The translations under genes were made by a program, and so were the position numbers. A stretch of DNA of 64,000 nucleotides from Symbiodinium natans (lineage: Eukaryota; Sar; Dinophyceae; Suessiales; Symbiodiniaceae): positions 295,016 to 359,015 of the forward strand of contig CAJNDS010002566.1 in NCBI GenBank assembly GCA_905221605.1, read 5' to 3'. Positions 13,762-23,300 of this stretch are shown in pieces (position 1 is the stretch's first letter; each line of letters begins with the position of its first letter). Under the pieces are notes generated by a model. It had not been told where the DNA came from, searched no databases, and was given only the letters and a program-made list of their open reading frames with translations.

Positions 13762-13775
13762 CAGTTTGGCTCAAG
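13762..13775 (+). other. Possible relic of the dinoflagellate spliced leader 3' end
   Basis: The 14 bases CAGTTTGGCTCAAG match the last 14 bases of the conserved dinoflagellate trans-spliced leader (ending CATTTTGGCTCAAG) at 13 positions, including 11 contiguous. Relics of this kind mark reintegrated mRNA copies in dinoflagellates. No gene with intronless structure is evident just downstream, and an 11-base match can occur by chance. Confidence 0.2.
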
Positions 13776-13814
13776 CTCCAGGAAGATTGCTCACAATACA
13801 TGCAGACATAGATA

Positions 13815-13880
13815 TACGTACATATATCTATATATATATATACATATATATATATACGTATCCACACATATATATATATA
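13815..13880. repeat. TA-rich microsatellite
   Basis: Imperfect (TA)n/(TACA)n run of about 65 bases. It produces spurious Tyr/Ile open frames on both strands. Confidence 0.9.
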
Positions 13881-15069
13881 CACATATGCATACATTGATG
13901 TCGGGGCCAGAATTGTGTTGACAGAATGGCAGGGGCCTCAGACTAAAAATTGTTCAAGCCCCCGACCTGCTTCAAGTTGCATGAGTCCTGGAAGACCATG
14001 GGCTTAAGTTGGTTTCAAAACTCTGGCTTATCCAAGGCTTATTGTGGCGTCCGTCGCTAGACAGGCGCCGGGCACTCAGACCGTACAAGAGTCTACTGCT
14101 GTCACTAGCTCTACTTGGCCTACTTCCAATTGCCCAAAACATTCGATCGTGTGGAAATCCATGACATCTCTGCGACAGCTCCGCAACCCAAATTCGCTTC
14201 AACCACCCAATGCCCATCCCATCCGGGCCTGTGTTGTTTTTTCAAAGTCCGGAATTTACGTACACAATATGTGTGTATATACATTCTTGTTCTGAATTAA
14301 AATGACTATCACGCTTCGTATGCATACTATTTTAGGCAGGCCGGCGCTAGGCTGGTCCGCCACCACTACATCTGCTCCACTAACGAATAGCAATATTGCA
14401 AGCTACACTTCATACTGGAATCGGGGGAAACGCCCTAGCATAAGCTTAACGCAGACGCTCGGTTCCTTTAGCCTTTAGCTTCCAAGCATGAAACATGTCT
14501 GTCAAGCTCACGCTTAGACCGGACTGGCCAAGAGCTCACAACAGCAGCTGCAGAATTTTAACAGTAGGTAGACTGCGGCCACTACAGCTATTTGTAACTA
14601 CAACTGCTACTGCTACTACTATAACGACTGCTACCTTCTCCACTACTATTTCCACTGCAGCTAGTATTGTTACTACTGGCTGTTGCTGCGGCTACTCGCC
14701 GCCACCACCACTCGCACCCCCACTCCGAACCCGACCCCACTCCTGTTCCTCCTGCTCCTCGTCTTCCCACTTCTAGCCATCCTTCTACAAGTCCTGCTAC
14801 AGCTACCGTTACCCCTACTGCCATGGCAACTGTCATGCCCCTACCACGCCCGCCAGCTGCAGCAGGGCAAGGAATTGTCATCTAGTGTGGGCGGCAGCGC
14901 AAACGCCTGTCATCAACGCTTGTCATCGACTGTGAATGAACGTTATTTGGAACAGAGCAAATTCCTGCCGGCAGATTCTACAAGCTGATTCTTGTCACAG
15001 TTATCCTTTTGTTTCCGGTACGCTCCTGTGCCATTCAGCTAAGGATGTCAGAAGCACTCCAGACTCCAG

Positions 15070-15645
15070 GTGAAGCAGGGTGAGGCTAACCTCACCCTGC
15101 CTCCAGAAAGAGCAACGACGACAAGTGTCAGCATTCAGAGCACGGCGGACACCGAAATCGTGTTGGAGTCGGACCTTTCTGGAGAGCAGAAGCGAATAGC
15201 TGTGCGAGCTGCACGGGATCAGCCAGACTTTGTTGAATGGCTGAGCGATCTATTCCACAAAGAATGGGGGAAACCGTATTACCGCACCAAGTTCCTGAGG
15301 GAAAAATGCCAGCTCCAGTCGGAGCTGGGCCCTGGTTCATGGGAGGAGCTGGGTTCACCTTTTCATGTCTACGTGCACGTGTTTCCTGCTCTTGATGTCC
15401 TTGCGGGACAGTTGCTGGAGGCGGCGGCAATTCCTGGGAGTGAATCCACGAAGCAAGTTGAAGAAATCTTGAAGCAATGTCAGGATCCGAACTGTGTGTG
15501 CGAAAGGGGTGAAACGCCCGCATGGAGGGCGAGTCGGTGTGGCGACAAGGAGAAGCTTCTTTGCTTGCAGAAGGCTGGCTTAGGTTCGGCCGACTGGGAC
15601 AGACCGGATTCTTGGCTTGCAATTTTGAGTCAAGATTGTTCCTGA
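15070..15645 (+). CDS. Hypothetical exon upstream of ankyrin gene
   Basis: I do not recognise a domain. The frame opens with GTG directly after CTCCAG (an AG|GTG junction like other exon starts in this window) and runs about 190 residues to TGA. The middle part (about residues 40-110) is mixed and helical with Trp, Tyr and charged residues, as in real protein, and there is a Cys pair (CQDPNCVC) later. An ATG at 15045 lies in a different frame just upstream. It may be an upstream exon of the ankyrin gene that follows 270 bases later, or of an independent gene. Confidence 0.35.
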   Translation: MKQGEANLTLPPERATTTSVSIQSTADTEIVLESDLSGEQKRIAVRAARDQPDFVEWLSDLFHKEWGKPYYRTKFLREKCQLQSELGPGSWEELGSPFHVYVHVFPALDVLAGQLLEAAAIPGSESTKQVEEILKQCQDPNCVCERGETPAWRASRCGDKEKLLCLQKAGLGSADWDRPDSWLAILSQDCS

Positions 15646-15913
15646 GGTCCGTTTTTTTCCACATCTTTCCTTCGCCCTGAAGATCGCCAAGACAACTTGC
15701 TTCGAGCGGTGGAAGTGCTCACGTCTGTTATGCTAAGTTTTAACAGTGCTGCAGCGATGCCCAGCATAGGTGCAAACAGGCTCCCCAATCGAGCTTCCAA
15801 GTATGACTGTGTCAATCTGCAACAGACATTAGCAGCCCCGACCCGGATTCGAGAGATGCATTCAACTGTCACGTGCACACGCTACTTCCACATCACTTTT
15901 TCTTGTTCAAAAG

Positions 15914-17117
15914 CTCCATCTCAAGTAAGGATGTGAGTGGTGCCACGCCCCTATTTGCCTCGGCTGAAAGGGGCCATAAGGAGGTGGTGGAGTTCCTAGT
16001 TGAAAGCATGGCAAATGCAGATGCATGCTTGAACACCGGTGCAAGTCCGCTGTACGTTGCCAGCCAGAATGGCCACGAAGCGATTGTGCCACTTCTGCTG
16101 AACGCCAGAGCCGGCGTGAACCTCGCAACACAGGATGGGGCAACGCCGCTGCTGATTGCTGCGCAGAATGGGCACGAAGCGGTCGCACACCGGCTGCTGG
16201 CATCTTGTCCGGACATCAATGTCGACCCAAAGGATCGGACAGATGCAACTGCCCTGTACATCGCTGCGCAGAACGGCCATGCGCCAATCGTCGCCGTCCT
16301 CTTGGAAAGGCGTGCCTCCATCGATGCACGCAGCTTGGATGGGGCCACTCCTTTGTTCAAGGCCGCGCAGAACGGCCGCCTGGAAGCTTGCAGGGTCCTG
16401 TTAGGAAGCGAGGCCGATCTCTGCGCAGAAGCCAATGATGGCGCGACGCCCTTGATCATGGCATCTCACAACGGGCATGTGGATGTCCTGTGCCTCATTG
16501 TGCCCGATCTCGTTAACAGGTTCTCGGCCAGTGTGCTGGACGTTGGGATGAAGGGGACCGGAGCCACCGCTGTCTTCGTGGCCTCTCAGGCTGGGCACAC
16601 CGGGGCTGTGAAGATCCTGCTGCACCACTGGGCGAATCCGCGGGCGAAGCTGGCCAGCGGGGCCTGCCCTATTCACATCGCAGCTCAGCGCGGTCAAATT
16701 GAAGTTCTTAAGACCCTTCTGGCAGCTAGGGCCGACACGGAAGCGCGAGCACGAGGAGGTGTTTCAGCCATCTACTTGGCTTCACAGAACAATCATCTTG
16801 ATGCCGCCAGGTACCTCATTCAGATTAGGGCGCATGTCGACGCATGCCTGGACACTGGCGAGACGCCCCTCATGACGGCCTGCTCGAACGAGCACACTGG
16901 GCTGGCTGAGCTGCTCCTTGATGCTGGTGCCAGGCCTTCTCTGGCCGCATCGGCTGCGAGGAAGGCCAAACGGGAGGAGTTAGCCCTTCAGCTCGAGAAG
17001 CTCCAGAAGCAGGACATGTCCTTGCCCCGCCTCGATGCGGCAAAGGGACAGGCATGTCTTTCTTGTGCGGCTTGGCCGAGTTTTGCGCTGGTGATCGAAC
17101 TCGATGTTTTGGGTTGA
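15914..17117 (+). CDS. Ankyrin-repeat protein, 3' exon
   Basis: A single open exon of about 400 residues containing ten consecutive ankyrin repeats of about 33 residues. Each begins with a G-A-T-P-L-type turn and continues AAQNGH (GATPLFASAERGH, GASPLYVASQNGH, GATPLLIAAQNGH, GETPLMTACSNEH). The repeats are followed by a basic, coiled-coil-like tail (ARKAKREELALQLEKLQKQ) and a stop at 17115-17117. Ankyrin arrays are protein-interaction scaffolds and are greatly expanded in dinoflagellates; no enzymatic domain is attached here. The exon probably starts after an AG near 15913 or 15925. Upstream exons are not resolved, so the N-terminus is missing. Repeat six is longer and less regular than the others. 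Confidence 0.85.
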
Positions 17118-17871
17118 TGCACGTACATCGATCACAAGCTAGTGCAAGCTAGTACAAGCTAGGCTTCAGTTCAGTCGTGCCTCAGCAGTACATACTCGAT
17201 GCTTGCGAGCTTGATGCATCAATACCGTGCATACGGTGCGTGTCAAAATTCTCCGTCGTGCTGCGCACCCGCTCAGAACAGCAAGCTAGTCCAATGACCT
17301 CAGGGCCATGTCCAAGAAGGTGGCACATTCAATGGAAATTCGGGGTGGGCTTTGGCCGCCCTTTCTGGGCTCCTCCAGCTGATCTTGCCTCTGAACCCCC
17401 CTCGCAGCAGTGGGAGCTGGGGGGGTCGAGGCTTTGTTTCTGACAGCCGTTTCGGTCCCTGTTAAGGCTGAAGTTGGCAAACATGCCTTGTCTGTGGCAC
17501 GCAAGTCTGTTTCGCAGCCGCGGCAGTACCTACAGCATGTGCTCTCTCATGAGGAGGGGCTGCCGGGTTTTGAGAAAGGCCTTGGATCCTGGTTGTGCAG
17601 GTCTCTTACTGTCGGACACCAGCAAAAAAGAACACACAGCTGTGCGATTTTTCCAGTTTCGCTCGCGCTTCTGGGGCGCGTTCGCCGCAAACGAGAGGCG
17701 GCGAGCAGAAAAGTCGGTGCTGTCTGCGGCTTGCGGGGATAGGGGGTCTCTTGTGCCCTCTGGCTTTCGTTGGCCTTGGATAGGATGAAGGTTTGTAACC
17801 TCAAGCACATCCATCCTGCGCGCATGAACGGGATTGCTGCATGCTCTCTCCCATCAGCGTGGATGATGCAG
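17118..17871. other. No supportable gene
   Basis: Short overlapping frames only. A small direct triplication of 'CAAGCTAG'-like sequence lies at about 17139-17162. Confidence 0.5.
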
Positions 17872-18072
17872 GTAGCAGCAGGCTTCCACTCCGGAGACAT
17901 TGTCGAGTGCAAGATCCCTATCAGAATCGGGGAATTCAACTTCTCGAAAGGGAGGCGGCTCAAGGTGCACCACCTTGAGCCACATGGACCAGTCTACCTC
18001 ATGAACCCCGAGACCGACGAGCTCCACGAGCCAGCCGTTCTGCTTGATGACATCGTCCTGGCTCGAGCCTGA
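17872..18072 (+). CDS. Candidate 3' exon, hypothetical protein
   Basis: After GATGATGCAG the frame reads VAAGFHSGDIVEC and continues for 66 residues to TGA, with a pattern of short beta-strand-like segments (ECKIPIRI, RLKVHHLEPHG, VYLMNPETDEL). It resembles a small beta barrel but I cannot name a family. No partner exon is evident upstream; the frame also continues upstream to about 17770. It could be the end of a gene starting in 17.2-17.8 kb, or chance. Confidence 0.3.
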   Translation, partial: VAAGFHSGDIVECKIPIRIGEFNFSKGRRLKVHHLEPHGPVYLMNPETDELHEPAVLLDDIVLARA

Positions 18073-18389
18073 TTGGCATGTTGCACAGCTGTGTAGATTT
18101 CTGCTTCGTGGAACGGACCAGAGCACCAGTCTGGTATACCCAGGTTCAGCACAAGGATCCCCCACCTCGTGCTGCTGAGCTCAATGCAAGCTTGGGGTTG
18201 GTGTGCCTCAGTTGTGGCAGTTCGCTTATTTCGGCTTATTGCCATCTCTAGTACTCTAAGACTTGTGGGGGCGGGAGGGTGTGCTCATTAATCACTTCCC
18301 CCTTTTATTAAATACCCCCCGAATTGTAAAAACACTTTCCGGAAAATCCTGCCGAAACCGACCCCGCCTTTTTTGAAACCCATTCCGAA

Positions 18390-18492
18390 TTAGGGGGTGG
18401 GTTCAGGGCTCCCAAACCCTCAAGCCAATCCTAAACCCTGAAACCCTAAACCCTCCTTCCCTCTCCCTAAACCCTAACCCCTCCTTCCATCC
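18390..18492 (-). repeat. Degenerate CCCTAAA island
   Basis: CCCTAAACCCT-type units, several perfect, in inverted orientation relative to the arrays at 11.2 and 58.7 kb. It lies immediately before the modular gene cluster. Confidence 0.85.
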
Positions 18493-18625
18493 CCTAAGGA
18501 GGGAATGTGCATGAGGTCTCGGCTCACGTAGAAAGCCACATGTAAGTGATTTCATTCAAGGTGCACTCCACTGGTTAGCCATGTGTTGGCTCCCAACTCA
18601 TGCAGCAGCCAAGGAAAGCTTTCAG

Positions 18626-20172
18626 GTGTCAGGTGCAGGCGGTGTCGGCAGAGGCGCAAATGGCATCTACCTTTGCGGTGGCTGGCTGAATGACCTTCCC
18701 ATATACCACCAGGTGGGACCCGCCATGCCAGCAGCCATACCGTTGGTTCCACACCACTCACATCTACTCTTCATGCTTGTTCTGTCTTTATTGATCAACG
18801 AAGACATGTTCTGCGAGGCGGGCGGATCAGGCATCATTTACTTCGACAGAAAATGGAAGATCAATCTGTGCAATGACTTTGGGCAGCACGCATGCGCACA
18901 GTGGTTTCGAATGGATTGGGTGGAGAGTTCGTCAGCCCAGGATCCCGGCGAATGGTACTACTTGCACCCGGACGCCTCGTTCCAGACACCTCCCAACGGC
19001 AGCTTCCGAAGCAGTTGTTGCGCCCTTTTTTAAAGCTACATTTACATTTTTTTTCTGCACGCCTTGGCTTGCTCCTTCAAGACCGTTGACTTAAGTGGAC
19101 TTGTTCTCGCATCACCTGATCACACAGGCGGAAAAGAGCACCAAATGCGAACCAGTCACCAGAAATAGCACAAACAAGAGCACAAAAAGTCGCACCAGAA
19201 ATAGCAGAAACAGGAGCAGAAAAAGCAGCACCAAAAACAGCACAAGTTTTGATACAAAACATGTGATCACTAGCCATTTGTTCATGCTTTTGCTGGTGCT
19301 TCTGCTTGTGCTCCCGTTTAGTAGGCCGCGGGATATCCCAAGCTTAAATGTATCATGTTTGTTCTTGGAGTTGTGGACAAGGCTGCCGGAAGGTCGCAAG
19401 TGCTTTCTGCCGTGCATGGTCAGATACATTCAGCAGCTTCAGAGCTGGGCGTGTGGGGCATGAGTCTAGGTTGCGTGGATGATCGGTACATGCGTGATGC
19501 CCAGGGTTTCGGGCTGCAAGTAACAGCAAAAACTGGCGTTTAATCTGTATGCAAAGTCGCTGTGAAAAGTACCTCAATCGTCAGCGCCTAGCATGAGCTT
19601 TCATGCGTTGAGAGCGACATGCGTCCTAGATTCGTGCCCCTGACGTGCAACCTTCTACAGAAGCAGAAGCGCCATAACGGGGCGATGTGTATTCTTGCAG
19701 ACTCACGTGTGTTAAATTGCTAGTCCACCTCTTGTATGCTTGGGCTTTGCGTTGTGTGGCAAGGGTTTTGAATTTGCCGCCATCTCAGAAAGGAAGCGCG
19801 CTGACCCTGTGGAGCAGCGAGTGTCGTGTTCATACTGTAGCGAGCATGATGATGAATTGTGGGATTGTGTCATTGTAACCAGGCATATGGACCACGGAAG
19901 CCCACGTTGATGGAGATGCCGAGCCTCCGCCGAGATTGGCCACCTGCCAGGATCGTGTGGAAGTTGGCTTTCCCGGTGGGCGCAAAGCATTCCTTCCCGT
20001 AAACTGGACATCAACTCGCATTGGCGAGTTGAAGAATGCCGTTGAGGAGGAGTTCGGCACGCCCAGCGAGAAGCTCCTGTTCGAACAGCGGTTTCTGGAC
20101 GTCTCGAAGACTTTGACGGAGGAAGGTGTGCACGATTGTAAAGACCTCGCGCCCGTGGAGGCGCTTGCCTGA
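18626..20172 (+). CDS. Module A: VSGAG/WYY domain plus ubiquitin-like domain
   Basis: Four exons: 18626-18712 (after TTTCAG), 18818 to about 18886, 18941 to about 19010, and 19883-20172. Together they encode a domain reading VSGAGG...NGIY...Y-H-Q, GGSGIIYF..KWKIN, GEWYYLHPD..TPPNGSF, then TTEAHVDGDAEPPP. The last exon runs on into a ubiquitin-like fold (VEVGFPGGRKAFLPVNW, IGELKNAVEEEFG, LLFEQRFLDVSKTL) and a TGA at 20170-20172. From memory this WKI/WYY domain recurs in dinoflagellate proteins of unknown function; I know no accepted name. No start codon is convincing. A GT in phase before the stop (CCC|GTGGAG) would allow the exon to splice on to the next module, so A may be part of one longer gene. 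The second intron's 5' end is not GT. Confidence 0.6.
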
Positions 20173-20336
20173 GTTGTTGTGATGCTGTCATGCTGCTGGG
20201 AATTTTCTTGCGAGGTTGTAAACAATAAGTGGCATATGTCGCCCAGAAACAGCCTCGTGACCTCTTTCTGTTTCACACGACGTACAAGCTGACGAGTGCC
20301 ATTCTATGCTGGTGGACTGAGGAGGCCATTATTCAG

Positions 20337-23300
20337 GTGTCTGGTGCTGGCGGCGTGGGTAGCCGTGTTGATGGTATCTACCGATGCATGGGCTGGCTGA
20401 ATGGACGACCCAAGTACCGTCAGGTGGGTGCCGGTCATGCGCAGAGTCCTCATGTTGCTTGCGTTTTGGCCCCGAGCTTCGAGCCATTGATCCTCGGACT
20501 CTGTGTGTCGAGGTGGGCGGATCAGCCATCATCTACTTCAACACAAACTGGAAAATCAACGACATGAACGACTTTAGGCATGTGAATTTGGACATTCACA
20601 GCGGAATTGCTGCATGTGTGCAGATGTACTGGTCGGGCTGCGAAGCTGCGCTTCGAGTTCCTCAGCTCAGGATCACGGTGGATGGTACTACTTGCACCCG
20701 GACACCACGTTCCAAACCCCTCCAGACGGCAGCTTTCCAGCAAGCAATCGAGCTGCACTTGACAGCCAGATTCGTATTGCAACTCTACACAGTGGACATA
20801 GCTAGCTGTCGTACTGCGCTTGGCAAGTGCCTGACAGTCCACAGTCCAGTAAAACATGCTTTCGAGCACGATGTATGAATTATTCTGATTCTGTGAAACC
20901 ATCCGCCCCTCCAGCACTTCCTTCCGAGAAGACCTTACACGCGCAAGATTTGTTCGGTACACAAGTCTCATCACGCCTTCGATGCTCATGCTCACAGATG
21001 CGATGCTTGTTTCCCCCCGACCCCACCACCACAGGATTTTTCCCGCATCGTATCACATCTTGTCGTGATGGGTCGGTAAACCATGGGCTTTCAAGTTGAC
21101 ACATCCTGACGGTGATACCAGTGATGTCTGCAGCTCAGATGCGCTGGCAGTTTTCCCTTTCCGCCCCAAGGGACTCTTCCTGCGTTGGGTCGGTGATGCT
21201 CACATGTCGAGTCTGAAAGACTCTGAAAGTCTGTAGCACAGACTCAGAAAACACTTGAAATTCCCCCGAGTTTGAATCGGCGAGAACGCCGAGACTTGGC
21301 GGCCACCTCTCATGCGCTAAAACCTCAGCTCTTCTGGAACCCTTTGCTGGGCTTGGCAGCTCGGGCCCCCACCATCGTCTGGAAGCGGCGGAGGGGAATT
21401 TTGTTTGCGAAGCAGCGGGTTTGCTGGGGGAGTAGCTCGCAGCGTTGGTCTGGGTGGCCGTACCTTGGGCAACGCATCGGTGAGGCAAGCAAGCCGGGGC
21501 CTGCTCCGGGCACTCCACTCGGCGGTGAGCGGCCGCCTCTGGCTGCAGTTGGTCGGGAGCGGCGGCGGCCCCGGAGCCCTGGAATGGAGGTTGATGCTGG
21601 TGCTTCCGCTCGCCCTGCCCGGGTGTTTTGCCCGATTCCATCCTGCCCCTGCTCTGACCCGCGCAGGGCGCGCGGCTGGGCCAGTGAGGCTACAATGCTG
21701 CAGAATCACATCAATGCCCACCTCAGTGGCGCTCTGGAGGGGGAGGTGCCCGACAGTTGGCTCCGCGATCGTGGCAAGACTCGCTGTCTGGTGTGTGGGT
21801 TGTGTGTCTCGGAGCAACGTGGTATCCATCCCACTTGTCGGCCCGAGGCAAGGGCTGCAGCTGGTGTGCCTGATGCCCCACGTGGCGACGATGGTGGTGG
21901 GGCGGAGCTTCTGCCTTCTGTGGAGGACGTACAGTCGGCCAGGACACCCACGCTACGCCATGTACCGGCTGCTGCCCGTCATTCCTGGTGCCAGGTGGTC
22001 ACCCGAGCTCTGGCGGCAGTAGCTCATCATAATGACCAGCGGTCTTGGCAGGAGCTCCTCATGCTCCCTCAGGCTGTGCTCTGTCCGCCGCCTCGACGCG
22101 GACGTAAGCACATCAAAGCGGCCGCAGCCTTCACATTGGATCGCTTGCAGCGATGGCAGCAGGGCGAGCGCCTGCAGCTTTGGCATACTCGCCACGTGCC
22201 CCGATCTCGCCGTGCTGGCCCGCCAACAGCCGCTGAGAAACGCGACTTGGCTACCTCTCTGGGCCGCGAAGGGTTTGACCGCAAGGCTTGCACAGCTCTT
22301 CTGTCTGAAGGCCTTCTTCCACCTTCGGCCGACACTGCCCGCGCCCTGGAAGCCCTACACCCTGTTGGGACACTGCCATCCACCCCTGCCATGCATGAGC
22401 TGCCTTTGGCGCCTGAACTGGCTGCTGAATTGGTGGCCCGTGCACTCAGGGAGTTCCCCACTGAGACTGCTCCCGGGCCAACTGGGTTGCGAGTCCAGCA
22501 CCTGCGGGAAGCGTGTGTGGCGGGGAGCGCTGAACATATGTTGACGCAACTCACGGCGGTCGTCAACATTCTTGCCCAGGGACGGGCCCCTGCTGCTGTG
22601 GCGCCTGTTCTGGCTGGCGCGGGCTTGGTTGCGTTGCCTAAGCCGACTGGCGGGGTGAGGCCCATTGCGGTTGGGGAGGTCTTGCGTCGGCTGACAGGCA
22701 AGTGCTTAATGGCTATGGTCAAGGAAGATGCCCGAGCATACTTCTGGCCAGCTCAGGTGGGCGTGGCAGTGCCAGGTGGTGCGGAGAAAGCTATCCATTC
22801 CGTCCGAGCTTGGGTGCACCGCCATTCTGAGGCTGCGGACAAGGTGCTCCTGAAACTGGACTTCAGCAATGCCTTTAATTGTGTAAGCAGGGAAGCTGTT
22901 TTGTCCCAAGCCCGAACCCACTTCCCCGCGCTTGCACGTTGGGCGGCTTGGTGCTATCGGGAACCCTCGCGACTGCAGTTTGGAGATCGGGTCATATCCT
23001 CCAGTTCTGGCGTGCAGCAGGGGGACCCACTGGGGCCATTACTGTTCTCCGCAGTGCTGCAGCCGGTGGCGACTCAGCTTCGTGCAGGCGACAGCGATTT
23101 GGCCCTGCAGTTCCTCGATGACGGCATCGTTGCTGGCTCTGTCCGTGCGGTGGCCGCCGCCCTGTCCCTCGTACAGCGTGAGGCTGCTGACGTAGGTCTG
23201 GCTCTCAACCTCTCGAAGTGCGAGGTGGTAGCTATGGGTTCCTTGAGTGATGCTTCGCTCCTCATGCACTTCCCTTCTGCGCTGCTTCGAAGTGCCGATG

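Larger units (their letters stand above)
11380..15060. other. Gene-poor, low-complexity stretch
   Basis: Contains a G-rich region around 11450-11520, a second short TTTAGGG-like patch at about 12115-12160, TA repeats near 13.8 kb and a CTA/CAC-rich low-complexity tract at about 14580-14830. The open frames here are compositional and I recognise none. Confidence 0.5.

Noticed and set aside
14495-14988. Overlapping frames rich in Thr, Pro or Leu
   Set aside because: The DNA is a CTA/CAC-type low-complexity tract; frames on both strands are equally long and have no motif.
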